DNA from: Selaginella moellendorffii
Lineage: Eukaryota; Streptophyta; Lycopodiopsida; Selaginellales; Selaginellaceae
Length of the DNA: 64,000 nucleotides
NCBI RefSeq assembly: GCF_000143415.4
Contig: NW_003314261.1
Span: forward strand, 5,334,199-5,398,198
Direction: 5' to 3'
A model generated the notes under the pieces. That model did not search any database and was not told where the DNA came from. It worked only from the letters and a program-made list of their open reading frames with translations. This document shows positions 36,278-47,140 of the stretch, one piece after another (the stretch's first letter is position 1; every line of letters starts with the position of its first letter). A program made the position numbers and the translations under genes.

Positions 36278-37698
36278 ATGAAGATGAAAATGGACGACTT
36301 TCAAGTGAAAATCACCGAGGTACATCTTGTCTCGCCTGCAGATCCCACAGAGAGGTGTCAGCTCCCCTTCACAACATTCGATCTAATGCAAAAGAGGGAC
36401 TCCATGCCATACCTTCAAAGAGTAGCGTTCTATGAATCCACAGGTAAAGACGCAGATCTCCTCGTCCGCCACATGAAGGAGGGCCTCGCCAAAGTTTTGG
36501 TGGACTTCTATCCCTTTGCCGGAAGGATAAGTTTCTCAGGAGGTGGCATGCCGGAGCTGGATTGCAACGACCATGGCGTCGAGCTGAGCGTGGCCGAGGC
36601 CAATGCGTCACTGGAAGAGCTGGACACCTCTCAGTACTCACCGCTGTTTAAGAAGCTCATACTGCGTGGGAACTACGAAGAGACCACCATGACCGGCACA
36701 GCACCACTCTTCGCTGCTCAGGTACCGTAGAGTTTTCCTTCTTTTTCCTGGGCACAGCTCTCAAGTATTCTTGGTGGATCTGTTCTTGGTGGACCTCCCA
36801 GGTGACTAAGTTCAAGTGTGGAGCTGTGTCAGTCGCTTGGTCCTTCGATCACCTGGCAGTCGATGGCATCGCGATGATGCACTTCATCACCTCCTGGGCC
36901 GAGGCAAGCAGCGGCAAGCCGATCTCCAAGCCTCCAGTCCACGACCGCTACTTTGAGCGGAGGAACAAAGATCTGGCAGCCAAAGTTGATGATTCCGCTC
37001 CATTCCAGTACACCTTCGTGGATCCAACAGCTGGAGTGGAGTCCAGGATCTTCTCCTTCGACGAAGACGAGGTGGAGAAGATGAAAAAACTCGTGCTCGA
37101 AGGAAACTCCGACCAGCAAGAGAACGGAGAACACGAGAGCTTCACCACCTACGAGGCCGCTGCGGCACACTTTTGGGTGGAGCTCTGCCGTGCTCGAGAT
37201 CTTCCAAAGTCGCAGACGACGAGAGCCCAGATTGCCGTCAACTGCCGTCCAAAGATCGTGCCGCCGTTGCCACAGGAATACTTCGGCAACGTTGTTCTCC
37301 CCGGATTGGCGGTGTCCACCATCGGCGAGCTCACGGTACCCGGCAGCAAGGCGGTGGCGGCCAGGCTGCTCAAGAAATCCATCAGGAGCTTTGGAATGGA
37401 GGAGATCCGGTCGCAAATCCAGAGCTACCACGAAAACTACCGCAACAAAAATCCAATGGCGCAGGGGCTGACCGATGGAGTGGACATCTTCTTTGGGAGC
37501 TCGTTGCGGCACCCTCTGTACGAGGTGGATTTCGGATGGGACAAACCTGTGGCGGTGCGCCATGGACGATTCCTATGGGACGGCTTCTGCTTCTTCGATC
37601 CAAGCCCTAGGGGCGGGAGGAGCATGGACATCACCGTACATTTGCTGCCTCCAATCATGGCCAAATTCGCTACCACAATCAAAATGCTAGAACCCTAA
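36278..37698 (+). CDS. BAHD acyltransferase 2
   Basis: Two exons, 36278-36721 and 36802-37698, with an 80-bp intron at the same position as in the upstream paralogue; 446 aa. Start at MKMKMDDFQVKITEV. HXXXD is HLAVD (about 165-169). The structural motif reads DFGWD (about 390) where DFGWG is standard; the last residue differs but the core is kept. FDLMQKRDSMPYLQRVAFYES and KVLVDFYPFAGRI align with BAHD 1, so the pair is an old tandem duplication. Catalysis: CoA-dependent acyl transfer, acceptor unknown. A gypsy LTR starts only 36 bp after the stop codon and probably overlaps the 3' UTR. Confidence 0.93.
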
Positions 37699-38141
37699 AA
37701 TGGTACTTTTATAATTTCACGTTTTATTTTTTAAGAGTGAGTACATATAATATAGAAATGTGCTTAAAAACCCTAGTTTATATACAAGAGTGAGTAATTC
37801 AAATTGAAACTAATCTAATGGTTATTAAAATCTTATTATACTAATATTAGTATACGACATTGTACTATAAGCAACTAAATGGAACGACTTGAGAGATATC
37901 CATGGGATTCAAATATAGAAGGAAAGGGCCCATGAACAAAAGTGCACCCCTTTTTTTAATTGGTTAAGGGTCTTGGGATACTTGGGGTTAAGCGTCTTTG
38001 GGTTTGAATAGTACTGGGCTGGGTGACATCCCGAGAAGTCCAAACTCAGGAGTTTACATTTGGTATCAGAGGGGTCTCAGGTCCAACTCTATTGGTTGGA
38101 TAAGGGAATCACACCATATGTTGATTGACATTTGGCTGGTC

Positions 38142-38319
38142 CAGTTTGCTCCAACTGGGCTCGACCCAAGGGGTAGTGTCGCGAATGTGACTTCAGGTAT
38201 CGAAAGTTACTTGTCGGCCAGTCCTTAAGCCAGTTTGCTCCAACTGGGCTCGACCCGAGGGGTAGTGTCGCGAATGTGACTTCAGGTATCGAAAGTTACT
38301 TGTCGGCTAGTCTTTATGA
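38142..38319 (+). repeat. 89-bp tandem duplication across insertion junction
   Basis: Two units, 38142-38230 and 38231-38319, each hold 35 bp of target DNA (CAGTTTGCTCCAACTGGGCT...GGGGTAG) followed by the first bases of the LTR (from 38177 and 38266). The units differ at a few sites. The duplication must postdate the LTR insertion. Confidence 0.85.
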
Positions 38320-39413
38320 ACACTCTTACCTTACTGCCACGATGGCAGAAGGTCGGTATTGCTAGACTTGTTATTAGTCTCCACCTAAGCTAGTTGAGAA
38401 ACTGGTCATCACATGTGCACTTAGACCGGAAGGGCACTAAGGAAGAAAATCCTAAGTTGTCATTTAGTCAAGCAGACTTGACACGGTGATGAGAAACTCA
38501 TGATGTTGGCTTGCACTTGCTAGTGTTGGGAATCCCCGCGATATTGAGCTTGGTCCCTCAATATCGCTAGATGATAGCTTACCGTGTCTGCCAAACACCC
38601 TCGCTATCATGCCCTTTGAGTTGGTCTCATTTCGGTCTCAAATGTTATTTATAGAAAGTGTCCAGATTTGCTCATTTGGCATATCTACGGAATGTAGAGA
38701 TCGGCTTGAACACAATGGTGTTTGTCCCGTGTCCAAATTCACAATCTAGGGACATTCCATATTTATTAAGTTTTAAACTTATCCCAGAGACTAACTCCTG
38801 ATACTAAGGGAGGTTTGGGGTGAAAGCCCAAAGCATGTGTTCCTCAAAGGGGGGGGGGGGGGGGGTATAGGAGGTTCTAAATGTATAATAGGGATAGTGG
38901 GTAGGTTGGGCATGGCCGACCAACTTGAGGCGTAGTCTAGCTCCTACTTATGTGCCTGTCTTTGTTCTGTGTTTGGTTTGGGTCTAAGCCCAAGTTCCAT
39001 TCCATGCTAGCTGGTGGAGTACCCATGTCCTCACGTTAGGCCACCGATATGCCAAAATAGTGCCAGACTCCATTTAGCTCCGTTTTGCGTGCTGGTCCTG
39101 GCATTAGGATGCTGGTTGCTCTAGGACTGTTCCAAGTTGCTCCGGGCTCCTGTCCCTTCACTCCTTGGGCTATATGCTCGGGAGTTGCTCCGTGGTTTGG
39201 TTCCATCACTCCTTGGCTCCATGCTTGGGAGTTTTGCACTGTTCCTTCGTTCAAGTGGCCCAAGGCCCTGAACCTCGGGTTCCACACCACGTTCCTTTGG
39301 ACACGTGGCATATGACACGTGGCATCTGTCACGTGGCACAAAGAGGGTTTAGGTTCTGCTTCGTGGTGTTATCCTATGGTAAATCACCATAGGATAAAAC
39401 CACGTGCGCTACA
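38266..39413 (+). repeat. 5' LTR of the 8.9-kb element
   Basis: 1148 bp, TG...CA. Contains a TATA-like TTATTTATAG near 38648, a 17-G run (38849-38865; only 5 G in the other LTR), three CACGTGGCA boxes at a 14-bp period (39302, 39316, 39330), and a perfect hairpin at 39369-39397 close to the end. Confidence 0.93.
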
Positions 39414-39415
39414 GT

Positions 39416-39427
39416 TGGTATCAGAGA
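39416..39427 (+). other. primer-binding site (initiator tRNA-Met)
   Basis: TGGTATCAGAGA two bases after the 5' LTR, complementary to the 3' end of plant initiator tRNA-Met, the standard primer for plant LTR elements. Confidence 0.88.
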
Positions 39428-40515
39428 ATGAGTCTCGGCGAGAACTATCCAATGAGATTGGGCAACTAGTCTCGTTGCATACGCAGAGATGAAAACGATG
39501 ATCCGAGTGGATACACGTTTGGGTGCAAAGGGTTCGCAATTAGTTCCTTGGGTATGGATATTGTTACTTTGTTGTACCTTATGATGTGAGCTTGCGCTTG
39601 GGCTCATAGGATGGTTTGGAGATGTTTCGTTTGCACGAGTTTGAGCTTGGGCTCGTGAGTGAGGCACATTAGCAACTCGAGGTTACACTTTGAGTTGGCA
39701 GGATTAATGTTAGCTTATCGATGGTTCCGTTGATTCCATGAGTTGTTCCATGTACCATGGGTGAAAGTAAACTTTCCCTAGGTTTGCTATGAGTGGCAAA
39801 TAGGTTGGTCCGTAGCTGTTTAGCACAGTATTAGTGGATCCTTCCTAGGCATGAATACAAGTGGATCAATCAAAACTATAGGGATTAGTCTATTGATTCA
39901 GGTAATCATTGCCGTGCTCTCTCATAAACCTTTCTTGGATTGGACTGAAGGCAGTGCGAAAGCAAGCTTGAGGTTTGGTCAAAGATAAGACCGAAAAGAG
40001 AGTTGTCAGAGACGAAGGATTAAACACGTAAATCATTTTCTCTTCTTGGAGAGATGATTTGCAACGAGGTGTGATTCATTGCTTGTGTTCATGGTTGTGA
40101 GACACAAAATCCCTAGGCCCCAAAGTGGAGCCGGAAAGGGTGCCACGTGGTAGTGGCTGAAGCGAGAGCCAAACGAGCGTAACACGTTTGGACCAAAAGC
40201 TCCGACTTGAAAAGTCAAGAGTGGGAGTGGAACTCCCAAAGAAGTGCTCGAGGAACGAGCACGGAGCGAGCAAAAAGTGAGGCTCCAAAAAGGGACCCAA
40301 AAGGACCAACACATGACACGTGGAAGTGTCCGAGATGGACTCGAGTTGGAGTCCGAAGTGGAGTCCGAGATGGACTCGAGTTGGAGTCCGAAGTGGAGTC
40401 CGAGATGGACCCGAGTTGGAGTCCGAAGTGGAGTCCGAGATGGACCCGAGATGGAGCCCGAGATGGAGTCCGAGATGGAGTCCGAGATGGAGTCCGAAGT
40501 CGAGACCGAGACCGG

Positions 40516-40547
<32 letters not shown>

Positions 40548-43500
40548 TCGGGACCGAGAACGAGACCGAGGCCGAGGCCGAGGCCGAGACCGAGCCCGAG
40601 CCCGAGCCCGAGTCCGAGTTCGAGTCCGAGTCCGAGTCCGAGTCCGAGTCCGAGTCCGAGTTCAAGTCTGAGAGGGTGAAAGCCCAAAGCGTTCATCTCC
40701 CAGACCCTGGGGGGTTTGGTGAGCTCCAAAAGTATAGTAGGGGGAGGACTGCAGTGGAGCCAGTTTGGCCAGGAAAGGCCAGTTTGGCCCAGGAAGGCCG
40801 GACCCAGTGTTGGGTGATGAGCTGCCCACTGGGAAGTCCAAGACTAGAGTGAACACGGACCGACAAGCGGGGTAGCTTGGTGAAGTGTTCAAGAGCCGGC
40901 TCTAGTTCCCCCGGGAGATCGACTGGCTGATGCTCCCAGTCCAAGTGTGGGTGGCACTACCTACTTGGATACTTGGTGTGGCTCACCGGAACCCGCTCTA
41001 AGCCCATGGCTAGAGCACCCAAGGGCAGAAGGCGAGGAGAGTACCCAGGTGGCTCGCGTAAGGCCACGGTGTCCCGAAATGTTGTCCCAAAGGCCCAGAC
41101 TGTGGAAAGGAAGAGGAGCAGTCCTCTGGGGTAGTGACCAAGGACACAGTCGTGTGGTGAGGAAGTCCCAGAGGACTGTGGGACTTAGTGGTCGGGCCTA
41201 TGGGTCTCGATCCAGTGGCAGTGTTGGCAAACACGACCAGGGGCAGAAAGGGACTTAGTGGGGACTGACAGAGGGATATTGGGGAAGGCTATTCCCCTTG
41301 TCGGTGGGCATCCTAAGGATGCTAAGGAGTGGATCTGAGATGACCACTCACGGATGGTTTGCCTAGTCTTGGAGAGCCAAGACTGTGATGCAAGTGGTAT
41401 TGGACTACCAATGTGGCAAAGGTGATTGGGCATGGCCTTAGCGTAACGGGCTGCTATGTCGGTGGTACCTTTGAGTGTTGGTCATGGGATCGGACACGTG
41501 GAGCACTTGGACCAAGTGCAAATGTTGAGTGGCATGGATGCCATTCTCGGGGCTAGCAAGTCCCAAGTCCTGGATTGGACTTATGGAGGTTGTGAATGAG
41601 ACTCCTCCAAGTGGTCAGAAGTGTGGTTAAGTGACTAAAGTAGAATGGAAAATTTAGTCGCTTACAACGGTATGCAATCAAGAGTCCCTATCTTGATGCA
41701 TATTGGACGTGATAGTCTTACAAGTGGTGAGTCGTGGGATGGATAGTAGTGAAGTGCTATACCATTTTATCGAGGCTTACTATTGTAAGACTTGGGTTGC
41801 AATGCTCAATTCTTTTCCGGGGAAGCTTGCTATTGCTCCTTGAGTAGCTTGGTGTTGGATTGGTTTTGAGTTTGGTCGGAAAGAGAGTGGCATGAGCTTG
41901 TCCATGTTGTAAACAAAAGTTAGTGGTGTTAGGTGTTGTAAATCTCTATTGATGGGGTGTGGCATTTATGTTGCATTTTGTCGAATCGAGTTGGCACTTG
42001 ATATTCACTTAAACCTTTGCAGTAGTGACATGGGCATTGCTCATAGTGTTGCTTGATTGATGATCAAGTCATTGTGATTCATATCATATCCATGTGATAA
42101 TGAGCAATGTGTTTACGAAGTAGTTTGGGTAAATGATGATCAATCCCAAAGTGGTTGATGGAGAAGCTAGTCTACTTGCACGAAGTAACATTGTAGTAGC
42201 TTTGACTGGATTCTCAATGGTGGTCTATTATGCTAAGCTTAAGTTAGTACCTTGCTTACTTGAGTTTGCCCATAAAGGTGTTGGAAAAGGGTTATAGCAT
42301 TCACTTGCTATGACTTGTCAGTTGATTCGTTAGCACTTGGAGTAAATTGTTGGATGGAGAAGATGTGTAGTTGGGGCATTGACATCACTAGCACTTGTGT
42401 TAGTGGAAGTGGCATTGTTATTTTAAGTGATGAGGAATTTTCCTTGGACCTTGATTTTCCATGTCATTTTTCTTATTAGTGTTTTGGTTTCACATTTGAT
42501 CTTGAAGGTGATTGAAGAAGAGTGTTAGTGCAATGTGGATATCTGAAGATGTGGTCTTCGTGATCAAGCCTTGGATGTTCCATTTTGCACTTTGCGGATG
42601 TCGGTGTTGGATATCGGTTAGATGGGCAAAAATGTTCGATGCTTAAACATGCTATTGGGTCATAAGAATTTGTGTTGAGGTGAACCTATGTGAAGTTGTG
42701 TTGAGGTGAACCTATGTGAAGTTGTAGTAAAAGGAAGTTGGTTGAGTTTTGAAAGTTTGCATTCCTGGACTAAGAGTCATTCTTTCTCTAGGATGGAAAA
42801 TTTTCCACAAATTTTCTTAGACTTTTCCAATGGTTGATCTATTAATCACTTTGATCAAAAACCATTTTGTTTTCATAAGCCAATACAAACTAGTGAAGGG
42901 GTTGGAGTTGACTTCAGTTGGCTTAAACTTTAGTAGATAGTTTGTATGATGCGGCCCAAAAGGGATGCTAACTTTTGGGGCTAAGGCAATTGAGTTGGAT
43001 AGAGTCTGGAGTTGGTATAGAAAAGTGGCTGTTGCACTTTTCTAAAAAGGGTGATCCTTGTGCCTTTTTTATAGCATTTTTCTTGGTGGCAGGTTGCACC
43101 TTGCATTTCGTTAGACTCTATGAGAGTAGTGAGCTCTCACTGATCTTGACTTGGTCTTGGTGGCCCTACGCCTTGGTTAAGGATGGTGATGTCCAATTTG
43201 GTTGTTTAAGGTTAAGATGTTAGTACCCGTACTATAGCTTTGTCTATGAGGAGGTTGTGTACCGATATGAGTCCATCTCATGATCTTCATTTTAGTTTTG
43301 ACTGAGTGTTGATCACATAACTAGCCTCTTCAAGGCATGCTCAGAGCTATTGACTAAATGCATTAGTGAGCTTATTGCGGTTGAGTTGGATTCGAGTGGT
43401 CATTTAGTTTATGCTTGTCTATGAACTTTTATCTCATACTTAGGGTATTGTGTTCATGTTGGACAAGTATGTAACTCGATGATATGAGTTAGTGTTTGAG

Positions 43501-45986
43501 TCTAGTGAAGGCAAATTGAAGGGTGATTGTTAGTTGATTTGCGACTAGTGATTACTTGTAGACTTTATCAAAAGACGGTTGATACTTGTTTCGCTTGATG
43601 ATGATTTAGCAGTGATGGGCTTGCTTTACCGGATAATGTTGTGGAGGATTGTGTCGTTAGACTTACATGGTTTTTTCCATGTTGACATGTCGACTCTACC
43701 TCTGTCAATATCATTTGGTTACATCTAGTCCGTAGTGTTGGATTTCATTGAGTCTTGGACGTAGTGAATCACTCCATGATGATCTGTTCTCTATTACTAA
43801 GTATTGTTGGAGGATTGGTCTCGGGTACTAAGTAAAGTATATTTGACTTAGGTTAGCTTAGTTGCTAGGAAGTTTTGAGTGGTGACTCACTCGTGCTTTC
43901 TTCTAGCTTTGTTATGGTGTTGATGGCATTGAAGTGATGCTTTGTCATTGACATAGTTGATATTGAGATTCAAATGAAATGAAATGTCTCTCCGTAGGAT
44001 TGATAATGAGTTTCATTAGTCTCGATGCAAATAGTGTTGATGATTTGGTTATGGCTTTGTGTTATTGGCATTCATGCATTTGCTAGTTAGCAACTATGTT
44101 GATGTTCAAATGCACTAAGTGGCAAGTTTGAGTTAGTTGTGTTTTAGACGAGATTATTTAGTAGAGGTTGAGCTTTAGCTCTTCCTTGAAAAGTGATTTA
44201 GTCGTAGACTATGCTAACTCTACAAGCGGAGGAGTTAGTGATCGATGTTAGAATGTTTGAATCCTTATTGGATTTGAGTTGGAATATATTGATCATTGAT
44301 GATTCTTCTTGTGCTTGTTATGAAGTGAGTTACGTCTTACTATAGATGGATTCAGGAGGATCGTTTAATGATCACTTGTTGAGCATAACTCCATGATGTT
44401 TAGCTTTTGGATTGATGCAGAAATGCTCTTCATTAGCTTTGGCATTATGAAGTTTAGCTTATGGATGTGTTGAGGAGGATATTATGGGTTATACCATGAT
44501 TTCTTCTTTAGCATTGAAGTTAGTTCATGCAAGACTTATGATCATTATAGACAAAGACTTAGCTATAGGCTTCTTCAAGCTTTTGGTTCTCTGCGTTTTT
44601 ATGCTCAATGTTCCATTTGTTAGAAGTTGTTGGGGGAAGGCATTTTGGCTTGTTAGTTTCGATGTTGAAGTTGGCTTTTGCATCTAGCAGTCATTGGTGA
44701 TGATTGACTATCATCTAAGCTAGTTGATTATCCTTGTCAAAGGTTTTGCTTGATTATCATTGATTTAGAATGATTTGCCATTTTTCGGGATGGTGGATTC
44801 CTTCTTCGATAATGATTATGCATTTCTCTATTGATGGGTTGATTGATGATCGTTCCTGATGATTAGTTGTTTTTTTTGATGGCTTATAGCTTTTCGCAAT
44901 ACCACATGTTCTTTGTGGTTTGCTCTGGATTGATCTCTTGGGTTTGAGCCATCAGTAGGACGTTGTTGACACTTGCTTAGACAACTTGAGTTCCTTGGTA
45001 TTGTTGACTGGGATCTATTCAGATTGGTTGGTGCAATGGTTGGCATGACTAAGTGTTTGTTGGTTTTACCACATTCATTATGTTTTGTTGATTGTTGCTC
45101 GAGTTAGTTCTGATAGATTAGGATGTTATCTCCTTTAGGTGATACATTCGCGAGCTTTGTGCTTGTCAATCAATGATACTTAGTGTTCTTTGAGTTATCT
45201 TTCGTAAGTTGTTTAGTATACTATCTACAATCTTCGATAGTTAAGTTTTCTCATTGAGTGTACTTGATGATACTTGCTATTGAATTTTGTTGGATGGTGA
45301 TTCCTATGTTTATAAAAATAATGATCTTGGTGGTTCTTATACTGTAATACTAGTTTATCAGATGATAACTTACTTGGAATACTTTTGTGTTCTAATCTAA
45401 GCTTTATTTACTGATAATTAAATCTCTAAGATATCATTGTCTATGACTTTGATATAGTCCATATATTAATCTTTGAGTTTGGGCCAGTATAGGCAGACTG
45501 GCTTTGGCACTTCGTGTGCATGTTGAAATCTCTAGTCATGGGGTAACTACTGTCGACTGGTCATATAACCCGCCTCTCTGTCGATGTTCCTTATTTTATT
45601 GAAAGGGCATGATCATGTAAACAACTCTTCTTGCCTGTTTACAGTAGTCTATCTAAACCTTACCGACAGGTTTGGTTTCTTTGCTTAGGAGGGTTGGGGC
45701 CTTTGGCTTCTCTCTCTATGTCCCTACGGGTAGGGCATATCACACTTTTGTAGCTAGGTGACACCCAGAGCAGCAAGGGTGGCTGACTCCGTTGGTCATT
45801 TCCTTGTTGGCGATGGCCGGAAGGTGTTTGAGATGGTAGCGCATCCGCGTTAGACAAAGAGGTTACCCCTAACTCATTTAAGTTGGTGCATTTCTTACAT
45901 AGTGTGAGTACCGTGAACTTTTTCTGGAGTTGTTTCCTTGGCGGTATTCTAGACTCGAGTATGCATCGATGAGGACGTCGATCCCT
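39428..45986 (+). other. non-coding interior of the 8.9-kb element
   Basis: No domain found on either strand. From about 41,000 the plus strand is rich in G and T and poor in C, with dense TAG/TGA/TAA stops in all frames. This bias continues for nearly 5 kb. Nothing here resembles a decayed copy of the gypsy pol elsewhere in the window. Confidence 0.75.
40328..40672 (+). repeat. GAGTCC-based minisatellite
   Basis: Starts with 35-bp units (TTGGAGTCCGAAGTGGAGTC plus 15 more bases, about three copies), moves to 12-bp GAGATGGAGTCC units and then 6-bp GAGACC, GAGGCC, GAGCCC and GAGTCC units. It keeps long frames open on both strands (Asp/Ser, Arg/Asp, Glu/Ser repeats), which are compositional and not genes. 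Related, mutated arrays occur at 60657-60775 and 61440-61710. Confidence 0.9.
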
Positions 45987-45998
45987 AGGGGGGGAGAG
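45987..45998 (+). other. polypurine tract of the 8.9-kb element
   Basis: AGGGGGGGAGAG directly before the 3' LTR; the expected plus-strand priming site. Confidence 0.88.
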
Positions 45999-47140
45999 TG
46001 TCGCGAATGTGACTTCAGGTATCGAAAGTTACTTGTCGGCCAGTCCTTACAAACACTCTTACCTTACTGCCACGATGGCAGAAGGTCGGTATTGCTGGAC
46101 TCGTTATTAGTCTCCACCTAAGCTAGTTGAGAAACTGGTCATCACATGTGCACTTAGACCGGAAGGGCACTAAGGAAGAAAATCCTAAGTTGTCATTTAG
46201 TCAAGTAGACTTGACACGGTGATGAGAAACTCATGATGTTGGCTTGCACTTGCTAGTGTTGGGAATCCCCGCGATATTGAGCTTGGTCCCTCAATATCGC
46301 TAGATGATAGCTTACCGTGTCTGCCAAACACCCTCGCTATCATGCCCTTTGAGTTGGTCTCATTTCGGTCTCAAATGTTATTTATAGAAAGTGTCCAGAT
46401 TTGCTCATTTGGCATATCTACGGAATGTAGAGATCGGCTTGAACACAATGGTGTTCGTCCCGTGTCCAAATTCACAATTTAGGGACATTCCATATTTAGT
46501 AAGTTTTAAACTTATCCCAGAGACTAACTCCTGATACTAAGGGAGGCTTGGGGTGAAAGCCCAAAGCGTGTGTTCCTCAAGGGGGTATAGGGGGTTCCAA
46601 ATGTATAATAGGGATAGTGGGTAGGTCAGGCATGGCCGACCAACCTGAGGCATAGTCTAGCTCCCGCTTGCGTGCCTGTCTTTGTTCTGCGTCCGGCTTG
46701 GGTCTAAGCCCAAGTTCCATTCCATGCTAGCTGGTGGAGTACCCATGTCCTCACATTAGGCCACCGGTATGCCGAAATAGCACCAGACTCCATTTGGCTC
46801 CGTTTTGCGTGCTGGTCCTGGCATTAGGATGCTGGTTGCTCCAGGACTGTTCCAGTCGCTCGGGGCTCCTGTCCCTTCGCTCCTTGGGCTGTATGCTCGA
46901 GAGTTGCTCCGTGGTTTGGTTCCATCACTCCTTGGCTCCATGCTTGGGAGTTTGGCACCGTTCTTTCGTTCAAGTGGCCCAAGGCCCTAAACCTCGAATT
47001 CCACACCACGTTCCTTTGGACACGTGGCATATGACATGTGGCATCTGTCACGTGGCACAAAGAGGGTTTAGGTTCCGCTTCGTGGTGTTATCCTATGGTA
47101 AATCACCATAGGATAAAGGGTCAAAACCACGTGCGCTACA
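45999..47140 (+). repeat. 3' LTR of the 8.9-kb element
   Basis: 1142 bp, aligning end to end with the 5' LTR. Keeps the terminal hairpin (47088-47116). The middle CACGTGGCA box has become CATGTGGCA. A small insertion (GGGTCAAA-like) after the hairpin distinguishes it from the 5' LTR. Confidence 0.93.

Larger units (their letters stand above)
38266..47140 (+). mobile_element. 8.9-kb non-coding LTR retrotransposon (LARD-like)
   Basis: LTRs at 38266-39413 and 45999-47140, both starting TGTCGCGAATG and ending GTGCGCTACA, flanked by a perfect 5-bp target duplication GGTAG (38261-38265 and 47141-47145). A primer site (39416) and polypurine tract (45987-45998) are in the correct places. The 6.6-kb interior has no gag, protease, RT or integrase frame that I can recognise on either strand; the longest frames come from a GAG-rich minisatellite. 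It is therefore non-autonomous, of the large retrotransposon derivative type. By eye the LTRs differ at about 45 sites in 1.13 kb, nearly all transitions. The target was the miniature element above. Confidence 0.92.

Noticed and set aside
40328-40672. Regular repeats suggesting a CRISPR array
   Set aside because: Units are contiguous with no unique spacers, in a plant nuclear context.
40033-40852. Long Asp/Ser, Arg/Asp and Glu-rich frames
   Set aside because: Produced by the GAGTCC minisatellite, open on both strands at once; not protein-coding evidence.
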